Under the pieces are notes generated by a model that did no database searches, was not told the origin of the DNA, and worked only from the letters and a program-made list of their open reading frames with translations. Positions 9,801 through 17,288 of a stretch of 64,000 nucleotides of DNA are shown here, piece after piece (position 1 is the stretch's first letter; each line of letters starts with the position of its first letter). The stretch is taken from assembly GCF_900113575.1 (NCBI RefSeq), contig NZ_FOPV01000003.1, positions 153,742 to 217,741 of the forward strand, written 5' to 3'. Position numbers and translations under genes: made by a program. Source of the stretch: Nitrosospira sp. Nsp14. Lineage in GTDB: Bacteria > Pseudomonadota > Gammaproteobacteria > Burkholderiales > Nitrosomonadaceae.

Positions 9801-10764
9801 AAAAGGCCGGCCGGAAAACTTCGAGGAGTTCATTTACAGAATGTGGGGCGCAGGTATCGCGAAACACTTTGCCATACCCTACAACAGAAAGCTCTGGACT
9901 GTTCCGCTGACTGAGATGGAGACCTCCTGGCTCGGGGGACGGGTGCCTTTACCTGATCTCGAAGAAATCATTGAGGGGGCCCTAAGCCCTGTCGCAAAGC
10001 CGATGGGCCCGAATGCGCGGTTCGGATACCCCTTGCGCGGCGGTTTTCAAGCGATGATGTCCGGCTTTCTCCCGCATATTAAGGGAAAGATCGAACTCAA
10101 CGCGGACGTGGTGAGCATCTCGCCGGAGAAGCATTTGCTGATGCTGGCTGACGGTCGCCAGTACAAATACGAAAATCTAATCAGCACAATGCCCCTGCCC
10201 GAATTGATCCGACGCATGGGTAACGAAGCGCCGGAGCCAATCAGAAAAGCGGCGGCGGCGCTTCGTCATGTATCCGTGCGTTGTGTCAATCTCGGCATCG
10301 GTCGCGAGAATATTTCGGAAAAGCACTGGATTTATTACCCGGAAGACACGATATTCCACCGCATCTTCCTTCAGGGCAACGCAAGTCCACAGTGCAATCC
10401 GCCTGGTGGGTTTGGTCTCACCTGCGAAATATCCTACTCGCCCGCCAAACCTCTCCCCTGCGATGGGCAGGAACTGATCGACCGTTGCGTGGAGGATTGC
10501 ATCAAGGTAGGCATGATGACGCCCGAGGACAAACTGATCACCGCCAACTTGGTTGATATGCCGTACGCCTACGTGGTGTACGATCACGTCCGCAAGCAGA
10601 ACGTCGAAACCGTCAAAAAGTGGCTTTCAAAGCGGGATATCGTCCTGTCGGGTCGTTACAGCGAGTGGGAGTATTACAATTCCGACCACGCATTTTTAGC
10701 CGGCAAAAAAGCGGCGGAGATGGTCAAGCAGGTGAAGTTCCGCGAAAAAATGTATGTCAGCTAA
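6853..10764 (+). CDS. three-domain fusion: GH1-like domain, glycosyltransferase, UDP-galactopyranose-mutase-like flavoprotein
   Basis: One uninterrupted frame of 1303 codons. Residues about 20-405 resemble a family-1 glycoside hydrolase; the expected acid/base Glu sits in SPINEIS (Glu164) and a candidate nucleophile in LLAET (Glu319). Residues 426-790 are a GT-B-like glycosyltransferase beginning with FSHLRWDFVYQRPQHL, with the usual SPTKTLEYMA donor-site stretch. Residues 820-1303 form a flavoprotein with the FAD loop IIGGGPTGLSAAYHL and the amine-oxidase / UDP-galactopyranose-mutase-like arrangement. The three activities together suggest assembly or remodelling of a surface or storage glycan. 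The first codon used here is TTG at 6853; an ATG at 6916 is an equally good start. A strong internal SD and ATG lie at 8117-8130, so the last two domains may also be made separately. Numbering is from 6853. Confidence 0.85.
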   Translation: MRDYSPDQLQSTAAQLFHGTPMKATYNEIFSSYWQAGYEGADHVNGTGLPLSMNDITRHATLAYDDYLLLNDFDIRTVRESVGWRLVEKDGHFDFSSIEARVRAAEELGLQVIWTLCHYGWPDDVDVYSPAFIDRFANYCHHVVKYLESRSNQHAVNIYSPINEISFASWASARIGFMRLDLHGDDGTEMKRQLVRATLKSCEVIWEINPSARILHCDPLIHVIAPDDQPDLGDYAAMQRESQFEAWDMLCGQREPELGGAPQFLDLVGVNYYHSNQWQTDGNVIHNLWWHLDHPYRVPLYSLLMEVQDRYRRPILLAETSHVGSGRGAWIKEVAREAVMAQQRGVELHGICLYPIVDRPDWDDPYRWHKSGLWEVNIHGEEEKCYQRVLSQPYAAGLREAQRLIKSFSTHYPKTLATPTIQGAAMTTIIVFSHLRWDFVYQRPQHLLCRMAENYKILFIEEPIFHEHDSFLETSTPAPHITVLKPHTPVAAPGFHDEQLPHLIKLMRQFVANDEPHMAWFYTPMALPLLQELDPTLVVYDCMDELGSFKNPPKQMLQRENALFKVADLVFTGGPSLYRTKRERHPNVHCFPSSVDLVHFEQALDRNNIHPAHENIPGPRLGYYGVIDERVDLELIDGLAEAHPRWQIVLVGPVVKIDPAALPRRHNIHYLGQQPYKALPQFLAGWNVCLLPFALNEATRFISPTKTLEYMAAELPIVSTPIVDVLELYGEVVAIADSPQAFIKACENALLTTPEEHTRNVLRMRELVSETSWNTTAEKMHELIHHTHAQKEKSLSEARAERKPQTLPQREIQPERAEHRKYVIIGGGPTGLSAAYHLDENTVLLDKNTAVGGWCRSIEDKGFTFDHAGHIMFSNDPYVLQLYKILLGDNVHWQNREAWVYSKGVHTRYPFQGALHGLPPDVIKECIIGAMESRYGALKNQNPKNAAACEGVDGAAAVLSDCCADGTVPESGTTVLRQEMTSAKGRPENFEEFIYRMWGAGIAKHFAIPYNRKLWTVPLTEMETSWLGGRVPLPDLEEIIEGALSPVAKPMGPNARFGYPLRGGFQAMMSGFLPHIKGKIELNADVVSISPEKHLLMLADGRQYKYENLISTMPLPELIRRMGNEAPEPIRKAAAALRHVSVRCVNLGIGRENISEKHWIYYPEDTIFHRIFLQGNASPQCNPPGGFGLTCEISYSPAKPLPCDGQELIDRCVEDCIKVGMMTPEDKLITANLVDMPYAYVVYDHVRKQNVETVKKWLSKRDIVLSGRYSEWEYYNSDHAFLAGKKAAEMVKQVKFREKMYVS
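8117..8130 (+). promoter_or_regulatory. internal ribosome binding site and ATG inside the fusion gene
   Basis: AAGGAG at 8117-8122 stands five bases before an in-frame ATG at 8128, exactly where the glycosyltransferase domain begins (MTTIIVFSHLRWDF). This is the strongest SD-start pair in the whole reading frame and would give an 878-residue product lacking the GH1-like domain. Confidence 0.6.
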
Positions 10765-11366
10765 TCAGAAAAAGCAGTGCGCGTCTTTGACACGATCATA
10801 GACGCGCATATCCATTGTTCCGGCGATGAAAAGACAGACGATGTACTACGGGCACTAGATGAGACCGGGTAGATAAGACGGTCTTGCTTGCGCCTTTTTT
10901 TAACGGCAACCACTTCATGTATGACGGTGACTCGACGCGAACAGAGAGGGGAAAAGCCGCTCGAAAATGGGCCGGGGAGAAGTTCGAGCTCAGCGAACGT
11001 GTCAGTCAGACCAGCGAACTGCTAAGCTCCCTGGCTAAGATGCGGACTAAGACGCGATATCACGGCGAACTGAGTATTGAAACGTGTGACGGCGACGTAA
11101 AAAAAGGCCCTCGAACTGTCTTCCATGGGAAATCAAAGTCCTCCCTACGACAGGAGGGCGGGCGTCGCAGGATGGAATGGGTCAACGGAGACGAAATAAG
11201 CCATCCTCTCCAGAAGCATGACAGGCAGACCAAGCCCATCCTCGCCGATAAGATCAGCGCTAGCTTGCTTGTGCATTTGGCCTCCCCGAGCTCGAAATCA
11301 GGTTATCGTGAATGCCAGGCTTGGGGGACGAAGGCTTATTGAGTGGCTTCTTAGCATTCTTTCAGG
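10765..11366. other. 602-base stretch without a convincing gene
   Basis: After the fusion gene there is a 9-bp inverted repeat, TGCGCGTCT at 10778-10786 and its complement at 10800-10808, without a following T-run; it may be a weak transcription end. A plus-strand open frame at 10884-11342 (152 codons) lacks an SD and any recognisable domain, and its composition is unlike a protein. I see nothing else. Confidence 0.4.
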
Positions 11367-12251
11367 TCAGGCGACGCGCAGCCCCTCTGCTTCCTCCGTC
11401 AACGGTTGCTTCCTCCGCGAACCGTGCGCCTGGGAATAAACCCGGGTAAATTCGGCCCCTAGCAAAAAGATCTGAGCGGAGTAATAAACCCACACCAGCA
11501 CCACCACCAGCGAGCCCGCGGCGCCAAATCCCGAGCTGATGGCGCTCTTCCCTATATAAAGACCGATAAGGAATTTGCCTATGGCGAACAGGAGCGCGGT
11601 AACGGCCGCTCCTGCCCAGACATCCCGCCAGAGGATCCTCACGCGGGGCATGAACTTGTACAGGATTGCAAAAACCGTTGTTGCCAGCGCAAAGCTGAAA
11701 GCGAAGTTGATCGCACCGGCAATAATCTCAAGATCCGAGAATAACGGGCCCCACCATTTGCCCAGCGCCGCCATTGCCGCGCTGAACACGAGGGAAACCA
11801 TCATCAAAAAACCAATTCCGAGTATCATTCCGAAGGACAGCAGTCGCGACCGGACGACTGCCCAGACGCCGCCATTCTTATCCCGCTCTGGAACGCGCCA
11901 GATGCGGTCAAAAGCATCCTGGAGTTCGCTCAGTACCGTGGTCGCTCCGATCAGCAGCAATACCGTCCCAACAATCGTTCCAGCCTTCCCCTCTTCGGGC
12001 GCGCTAACGCTTTCGAGAAGGCTCTGCACCGCACGGGCACCTTCATCCCCCATCAAGCCCCTCAGTTGCCCAAAAATTTCTCCACGTACGGCTTCTTCGC
12101 CAAAGACGAGTCCAGCGGTCGAAATGACGATCAGCAGCAACGGTGCGATGGAAAACATGGTGTAATAGGCGAGAGCCGCCCCCATGCTGGGCGCATAATC
12201 ATCCAGCCATGAGGAAAAAGTCGCCTTGATCAAATTCCAGACTTGCGCCAT
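11367..12251 (-). CDS. YihY/BrkB-family inner-membrane protein
   Basis: 294 residues with six hydrophobic segments. The N-terminal stretch SMGAALAYYTMFSIAPLLL and the middle FDRIWRVPERDK are characteristic of the YihY/virulence-factor BrkB family (formerly mis-called RNase BN). Members are inner-membrane proteins of unknown transport or envelope function. The length matches the family. It is monocistronic on the minus strand, with a gene of an exported protein upstream in the same direction 170 bases away. Confidence 0.9.
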   Translation of the reverse strand: MAQVWNLIKATFSSWLDDYAPSMGAALAYYTMFSIAPLLLIVISTAGLVFGEEAVRGEIFGQLRGLMGDEGARAVQSLLESVSAPEEGKAGTIVGTVLLLIGATTVLSELQDAFDRIWRVPERDKNGGVWAVVRSRLLSFGMILGIGFLMMVSLVFSAAMAALGKWWGPLFSDLEIIAGAINFAFSFALATTVFAILYKFMPRVRILWRDVWAGAAVTALLFAIGKFLIGLYIGKSAISSGFGAAGSLVVVLVWVYYSAQIFLLGAEFTRVYSQAHGSRRKQPLTEEAEGLRVA

Positions 12252-12423
12252 TTCACCAGCCGTTTTCTTCCTATTAATGACGAGGACCGGATGGGATACC
12301 AGATGGCTAATGAGAAATTTGTCCTACTTTGTCCAACTATGAACGTCGCACGTGAACGAAGACATCGATCAACGGCAAGCAGCCTGGTGATTAATGCCGG
12401 CCCAACGAGTCAGGACTGACCCT

Positions 12424-12756
12424 TCATGGGGTTTTGCTTTTATCCTGGTCAAGCCCGGCTCCAGGCTTCGCGTCCCCCTTCGCCCGTTGCTTATCGGCAC
12501 TTGTATCCATTTTTTTCCCGGCGTCACTTTTATGAGGCTCACCTTCTTTAATAACTCCATATGGCTGACCCGTAGGAGTTTCACCGCGCTTATACTGTTC
12601 GCCGCCAGATTGACCAGATTTGGTCTCGCCCATAGGTGTGCTTTGGGCATAAACCAGGGGTGCAGAGAGGACCATTATCAACCCCGCGATGCTGATGGTC
12701 AGTCCGACACCCAAGGGTTGCTCCCCTATCTTTCTGGATATCGATGAAGTATTCAT
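12424..12756 (-). CDS. small exported hydrophilic protein
   Basis: 110 residues. A Sec signal peptide covers about residues 1-38 (hydrophobic core GLTISIAGLIMVLSAPLVYA). The mature part is short, rich in Gly, Lys, Asp and Gln, and probably disordered; it carries no known domain. The start follows GGAGCCACC. No function can be given; periplasmic location is inferred from the signal peptide. Confidence 0.62.
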   Translation of the reverse strand: MNTSSISRKIGEQPLGVGLTISIAGLIMVLSAPLVYAQSTPMGETKSGQSGGEQYKRGETPTGQPYGVIKEGEPHKSDAGKKMDTSADKQRAKGDAKPGAGLDQDKSKTP

Positions 12757-12950
12757 GGTGGCTCCTTAATCTGCTCCAGCAATATTGCTGTGCAGAAAAC
12801 TATATACCACTGCGTCCAGTTTTTCGGTGCGCTAGCGCACCGGAATGGGCTAAGAGCAGCCCATCGACCTGCCCGGCTAGACCGTGCAGCGCCGCATATC
12901 GGCAACGAAAACTGAGTACGTCTTCAACCGCTTGCCATGATCCAAGAAGA

Positions 12951-13337
12951 CTAGGGCGGCTCCTCCGCGACACGCTCGCAGGTAAAGGTCCATACCAGGC
13001 GGGATGAGGTGACCTCGCCAAGATGGTTCACGTTTGAGATTGATTTTTCCGAGATCAGTTTGTAAGGGGCCCTACACAGGTTTTTGGCGTCGCTATCCAG
13101 CCACTCCGAAGTGTACGCTTTAGCACCCACGCTTCCGTCATACATGGTCGAAATGGAGTACGTTCCCTGTCCATCCTCTGCCTGATCCGTTTTGGCTCCC
13201 GAAAAGGGACTGCATCCCGCCAGAAACATCATTGCAAACAGGAAATGCGTCCTGCTTCTCGTGCAAGACGGATTTGCTTCAGGTGATCTGAGAACGCGGC
13301 AGGAAAGGTCGCGCAGCTGATGGATTCGAGCAAACAT
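12951..13337 (-). CDS. putative lipoprotein downstream of tyrosinase
   Basis: A 128-codon frame. A lipobox-like LAGC occurs near residue 42 after a hydrophobic stretch FLFAMMFLAG, and the following region (about 85 residues) is polar, with two further cysteines. The signal region is preceded by about 30 extra residues, so the true start is uncertain: a non-ATG start closer to the hydrophobic stretch would be more normal. The frame begins only 18 bases after the stop of the tyrosinase gene on the same strand, so it is probably the third gene of that operon. Unknown function. Confidence 0.5.
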   Translation of the reverse strand: MFARIHQLRDLSCRVLRSPEANPSCTRSRTHFLFAMMFLAGCSPFSGAKTDQAEDGQGTYSISTMYDGSVGAKAYTSEWLDSDAKNLCRAPYKLISEKSISNVNHLGEVTSSRLVWTFTCERVAEEPP

Positions 13338-13355
13338 CTCGATCTCTAAGGGGTC

Positions 13356-14843
13356 TCAACTTTTAACAGTAATGTTATAGGGGCCCGTGCCGGCTGGGCT
13401 GTAATGCCTGACCTGAATGAAATATGCTCCCGGTGCAAGACTCGCCACGATCCTGGAGTTGGTGCCCGGACCGCTATCATCGTCCTGGGCGATGAGGGTA
13501 TTCGGATTGACGGGACCGTACAATGTAATGAAGCAGTCAGTGCTGCCAGCAGTTTCGATGGTATAGCTGCCGGAATTCGCGGCGGTGAATGTGTACATAT
13601 CTCGCTCGTTTCCTGCAGAAATCGCCCCGGCTACGGCTGGACCATTCACCGCGATAGTGGGGACAGCAGGCTGCCCTGCCGAGGCGCTGACGGAAATACT
13701 GTAATTTCCAGTGGACGAACTGCTGTAGTGCCGCAACCGCACATAATAGGTGCCTGCCGACAAATCTCTAGCAATGCGCGAATTCTGACCGGTTCCACTG
13801 TCGTCATCTTCGGTAATGAACACTTCCGAATCGTCGGGCCCGTACAGGCCCATCACCACGTCCGTCGTGCCTTGTGTTTCGATGACATGGTTGCCGGCGG
13901 CTGATACCTCAAAAGTGAATATGTCAACCTCCCCTGCCCGACCGATCGAGGCGGAGACAGGGGGCGCACCGATGGTCAGCGCAACGCTCTCCGGTGTAGT
14001 CGTCGGTTCGTTGTCATACGAGTAGTCAAGCGCATGATGGTTAAGTACGCTTCTCGGCGTGGGGGGCGTCGGTTCGCCGTCCCATGGCGGCATCGGGTCA
14101 TCCAGCCCGTGTCCTGCAACCACCCCAGGCGTGCCGCTGGGTGGCAAATACATGCGGCCGGGATTCTCCGTTTGCCACTCGGCCCAAAGCCGATCGATGT
14201 TGCAATGGTGCAGCCAGAATACAGGATCGTTGGGTGACGACATGGCCATCATTGAGCCACCAACCCACATGTGCCCCGGGTTGTGTATGACCCGTTCAAG
14301 CCGGTTGCGGAAGCTTGTGTTCACGTTGCTGCCCGCATTCCACGGAGGGGAGTCGTACGGCACGACGCTTTTAGCGGTGTCAACCGCCTGCTGCGTTGGC
14401 AACGACCCCATGGCGCCGAAAGCACGTGTAAGGAAGGCAGTCGTATCGCCCGGGTCGAGAACCGTGAGCGTCCATTCCCCGGTCAAAAAGGCAAAAGGCC
14501 CGGTGGTCACCTGCTGGCTGGCACCCGTGCCGTTGTCGCCCATGAAATTGGGACCCCAAATCGAAGCGGTGGGTGTTCTGTCGACGGTCCAGTCCCAATA
14601 TGGCAGGGACACACTTGCATCGATCTCCTGAAGCGCTCGTTCGAACCGGCGCAGATACTCCCGGTGCCAAGGCAGGAAGGCAGGTCCTCCATGGGCGGGA
14701 TCGTTGGGGCCAGCGAGAAAAGCCGCACGGTGCTGAGCCACGAAGGCGTCATACACGCCATTTGCCTTCAGCGCTTTTACCGCGACGACGAAGGCGGACT
14801 TTTCAGCCGGCGTCAGGCTGGACTGGTTCTTGCGGATACCCAT
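13356..14843 (-). CDS. tyrosinase-type copper oxidase with two C-terminal PPC domains
   Basis: Starting at the ATG at 14843 the protein has 495 residues. Residues 1-225 are the type-3 copper domain: CuA ligands His38, His51 and His60 (PAHGGPAFLPWHREY) and CuB ligands His187, His191 (VIHNPGH) and His212 or His213 in DPVFWLHHCNIDRLW. Residues about 287-395 and 405-495 are two pre-peptidase C-terminal (PPC) beta-sandwich domains, each with a DDDSG turn and a closing YYVRLRHYS or YFIQVRHYS strand. Tyrosinases oxidise mono- and diphenols to quinones. PPC domains are common on secreted enzymes, yet no signal peptide is visible here. The gene starts one base after the stop of an 88-codon gene, indicating coupling. 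Confidence 0.88.
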   Translation of the reverse strand: MGIRKNQSSLTPAEKSAFVVAVKALKANGVYDAFVAQHRAAFLAGPNDPAHGGPAFLPWHREYLRRFERALQEIDASVSLPYWDWTVDRTPTASIWGPNFMGDNGTGASQQVTTGPFAFLTGEWTLTVLDPGDTTAFLTRAFGAMGSLPTQQAVDTAKSVVPYDSPPWNAGSNVNTSFRNRLERVIHNPGHMWVGGSMMAMSSPNDPVFWLHHCNIDRLWAEWQTENPGRMYLPPSGTPGVVAGHGLDDPMPPWDGEPTPPTPRSVLNHHALDYSYDNEPTTTPESVALTIGAPPVSASIGRAGEVDIFTFEVSAAGNHVIETQGTTDVVMGLYGPDDSEVFITEDDDSGTGQNSRIARDLSAGTYYVRLRHYSSSSTGNYSISVSASAGQPAVPTIAVNGPAVAGAISAGNERDMYTFTAANSGSYTIETAGSTDCFITLYGPVNPNTLIAQDDDSGPGTNSRIVASLAPGAYFIQVRHYSPAGTGPYNITVKS

Positions 14844-14844
14844 G

Positions 14845-15111
14845 TTATCTTCCCGCCTCTTCGTAATCGATGATCTTTTTCGCCAAATCGACGGGAGACG
14901 GTTGGGGGTCGAACGCAAAGCCGGATGCGATGTATGCGCCTGCGGAATTGCGCACAATAAAGACCCGCTTCCCGTCAATGGTCAGTTCAGGCTCATCTGC
15001 AGTTCGCCCCTGTTCTCCTGAAACTCGCGCATCGCTACGCGCCGCCAGCGCCTCCGCTCCTGTCAGGAGAATAATCTCGCGCCCTTTGTAATTTTCCCGT
15101 TGCTCCGCCAT
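14845..15111 (-). CDS. 88-residue protein coupled to tyrosinase
   Basis: A small acidic protein with no signal peptide and no His-rich copper motif. It contains one predicted beta region (ELTIDGKRVFIVRNSAGAY) and a C-terminal helix. It has a good SD (GAGAGG, about seven bases before the ATG) and its stop TAA is one base from the tyrosinase ATG, so the two are translated together. By position it is analogous to the caddie/cofactor genes that precede some bacterial tyrosinases, such as melC1, but I see no sequence resemblance to MelC1; a helper role is inference only. Confidence 0.65.
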   Translation of the reverse strand: MAEQRENYKGREIILLTGAEALAARSDARVSGEQGRTADEPELTIDGKRVFIVRNSAGAYIASGFAFDPQPSPVDLAKKIIDYEEAGR

Positions 15112-15234
15112 TTTTTCCTCTCATTGTTGTGGTCCGGGGCCAGGCTGGACAAACCGGTAAGCCTGATGGTGATGTTTCAATATAGCCCATTTTGCCCATG
15201 TTATTCGCCGAACTAGCAGTCTGGATACATTCGG

Positions 15235-16272
15235 TCAGTCTAGCCCTGGCTCTGCCGTAACGCAAATCAATTGCCCTGCCTGGCGAACCTGGAAGCGAAC
15301 CGGAAGGAACTGCTCGAGCAGCCAAGCCGTTGTGATGCCATGGGATGAGAATGATCTGGTTAGAAACCGGGAGGCGCGGTCCGCTAGTGCCAGATAGATC
15401 AGCACCTGATCGGCGGCGTGCACATCGAGCGTCGCGCCAGATACAATTTCCTGCCGCAAGAACCGCCCCGCGGCGGCTCCAAGCTCTTCCGCACGCATGC
15501 CCCTTTGCGCGACCGCGGAGGCGCCCAATCTCGTATGCTCTGTTTGCCCAACCAGAACGACCGCGCCGCCCGGGCCGATGGCTCTATTTCTGCCGAGCAG
15601 CTCAAACTCAACCCCTAGAGTGTAAAAAGGCGCGAGTTCTGTCAGTGCGGAATTCGCCATGCGCTGGGAAACGTGGTTGGGCAGATTGGCAACGTGCGCA
15701 AAAACTTGGATGCCGGCTAACGTTCCAGGTGTATCCAGTACCAATGGTTGAAGAGATGACGAGGGCTCCGCCTCCACAATTACCTCTCCTCCTCCGCGCG
15801 GATAATACCCGCGCCGCAATACGTCGATTTTTGCCCTGACACCCATGCCGGACATTAACGGAAGCAGCACATGGCGAAAATAATCCAGCGGTGGCGATGC
15901 ACGTACGTCTGTGCCGCCGGCGATATGCATACTTGTTCTTTCCGGGCACATGACGGCTACAGGAAGGACTGCCTGTAGCACCAGCGTAATGCTGCCCGCA
16001 GTGCCGACTGGAAAATCGAATTGACCTCCCCGCAGCGGGCCAGGCCTGAACCAGATTTCACGCGAGTAGAGTTCCAGGCCGTCCACCTCTGCGCCACAAA
16101 GCGATGCAACCGCTTTGACCGCGGCCAGATGTTGTGGCGCAAGACCGGGATTTGCGCGTCTGGCACGAATATTTCGCAAGTGCACCGGGCGACCGGTAAT
16201 CGCGGCAAGCGCTACCGATGTGCGCAGCAGTTGTCCACCCCCTTCGCCATGCGCACCGTCAATTTCTTGCAT
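15235..16272 (-). CDS. rtcA: RNA 3'-terminal phosphate cyclase
   Basis: 345 residues from the ATG at 16272, which gives the usual family start (MQEIDGAHGEGGGQ); an in-frame ATG 11 codons earlier is less likely. Further family marks are RRANPGLAPQHLAAV, the PRGGGEV stretch and the histidine that accepts AMP in DVHAADQVL (His285). RtcA converts RNA 3'-phosphate ends to 2',3'-cyclic phosphates with ATP and can also adenylylate 5'-phosphates. No rtcB ligase or RtcR regulator is in the window. It faces, head to head across about 120 bases, a gene for an MJ1316/DUF504 protein, which is thought to recognise RNA cyclic-phosphate ends. Confidence 0.93.
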   Translation of the reverse strand: MQEIDGAHGEGGGQLLRTSVALAAITGRPVHLRNIRARRANPGLAPQHLAAVKAVASLCGAEVDGLELYSREIWFRPGPLRGGQFDFPVGTAGSITLVLQAVLPVAVMCPERTSMHIAGGTDVRASPPLDYFRHVLLPLMSGMGVRAKIDVLRRGYYPRGGGEVIVEAEPSSSLQPLVLDTPGTLAGIQVFAHVANLPNHVSQRMANSALTELAPFYTLGVEFELLGRNRAIGPGGAVVLVGQTEHTRLGASAVAQRGMRAEELGAAAGRFLRQEIVSGATLDVHAADQVLIYLALADRASRFLTRSFSSHGITTAWLLEQFLPVRFQVRQAGQLICVTAEPGLD

Positions 16273-16390
16273 CCCAGCCTCTTTCCCCTTTTGATGCAGT
16301 TGCAAGATAACGTCAACCGAGAATTTAAACTATTATCAACCTTGAGTATGAAGCGGAGGAGATTAAAAATGGGTGGCGACAGGGAAGATT

Positions 16391-16645
16391 ATGATTCCAA
16401 TCCAGGACCTGCTTAACCGGATTCGCTGGGATGACGCCTTTGCGACCGGCTACTTCGTGATTGGCTACCATGATCGCGTAAGCGGGGAAATCGTCCAGGT
16501 TCCGTTGCAGGATGTCGAGTTCGTTCAGGGCAACCATTTTTTCTTCCAGTTCACCGGGCCCAACGGCACAGTACGCGAGGTTCCCCTTCATCGCATCAGG
16601 GAAGTCTATAAGAATGGCGAGCTGATCTGGCATCGGGACCGTTAA
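16391..16645 (+). CDS. MJ1316/DUF504 RNA-end-recognition protein
   Basis: 84 residues beginning MIPIQDLLNRIRWDDAF, the diagnostic start of the DUF504/UPF0248 (MJ1316) family, with a conserved HRIREVYKNGELIW at the end. The family was proposed from genome context to bind RNA ends with cyclic phosphate. The ATG at 16391 follows AGGGAAG; a GTG at 16373 would add six residues. The gene is divergent from rtcA, so the two may share a regulatory region of about 120 bases. This context supports a joint role in processing of RNA termini; that is inference. Confidence 0.82.
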   Translation: MIPIQDLLNRIRWDDAFATGYFVIGYHDRVSGEIVQVPLQDVEFVQGNHFFFQFTGPNGTVREVPLHRIREVYKNGELIWHRDR

Positions 16646-16812
16646 GAAATCTGCAATGCGAAGACACCTGCAATCGCCGGAAGGATGACAAACGGGTTCG
16701 GCGCAGCCAATCGCTCCTCGCAATCCGACAAGGTTAAAATTATTACAGTCCGGGCTCCCCTCGCCGACGCCCGACGTATGACCGCTCGTATTGCTCAGAT
16801 TCCCGAACAGAT

Positions 16813-17271
16813 ATGCTGATCCATAAAATCGTCTCGGGTGGCCAAACGGGGGTCGACCGCGCGGCTCTTGACTGGGCCATCGCGCATGGCATAGAGCACG
16901 GCGGCTGGTGTCCGGCTGGGCGGCGGGCGGAAGACGGGGTAATCCCAGACGTGTATTCCCTGCAACAAACGCCGGGGCGCAGTTACCGCCAGCGCACCAG
17001 ATGGAACGTGCGCGACAGCGATGCGACCCTGATCATCACTCCCGAGACAGAGCTGACGGGCGGCTCGCTGTTCACGCAGGAATGCGCCAGGAATCGGGAC
17101 CGGCCCTATCTTCACGTTTACCCATCTGATGAATGGCGCGAATGGATCAGGACTTTTCTCAAAACGAACCCCATTCGGATATTGAATGTGGCAGGACCGC
17201 GCAACTCAAGCGCAAAAAACCTCCAACCATTTGTCCATGAGGTGCTGGATGAAGCACTCAGGACCCGTTGA
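16813..17271 (+). CDS. SLOG-superfamily protein (putative molybdenum-carrier/YpsA type)
   Basis: 152 residues. The N-terminus KIVSGGQTGVDRAALDWA, followed by GGWCPAGRRAEDG, is the mark of the family annotated as putative molybdenum carrier (cpYpsA), part of the SLOG/Rossmann-like nucleotide-binding superfamily. A second conserved patch is TLIITPETELTGGSLFT. Members likely bind nucleotides or nucleotide-derived ligands; the molybdenum label comes from one crystal structure and should not be taken as function. It is on the same strand as the MJ1316 gene, 167 bases downstream, and convergent with putA. Confidence 0.8.
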   Translation: MLIHKIVSGGQTGVDRAALDWAIAHGIEHGGWCPAGRRAEDGVIPDVYSLQQTPGRSYRQRTRWNVRDSDATLIITPETELTGGSLFTQECARNRDRPYLHVYPSDEWREWIRTFLKTNPIRILNVAGPRNSSAKNLQPFVHEVLDEALRTR

Positions 17272-17288
17272 AAGTAGCTGATCGTTGC

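Noticed and set aside
10884..11342. 152-codon plus-strand frame after the fusion gene
   Set aside because: No SD, no domain, composition not protein-like; kept only as a remark for the gene-free stretch.
13404..14873. Long plus-strand frames opposite the tyrosinase gene
   Set aside because: The tyrosinase and PPC motifs on the minus strand explain the coding signal.
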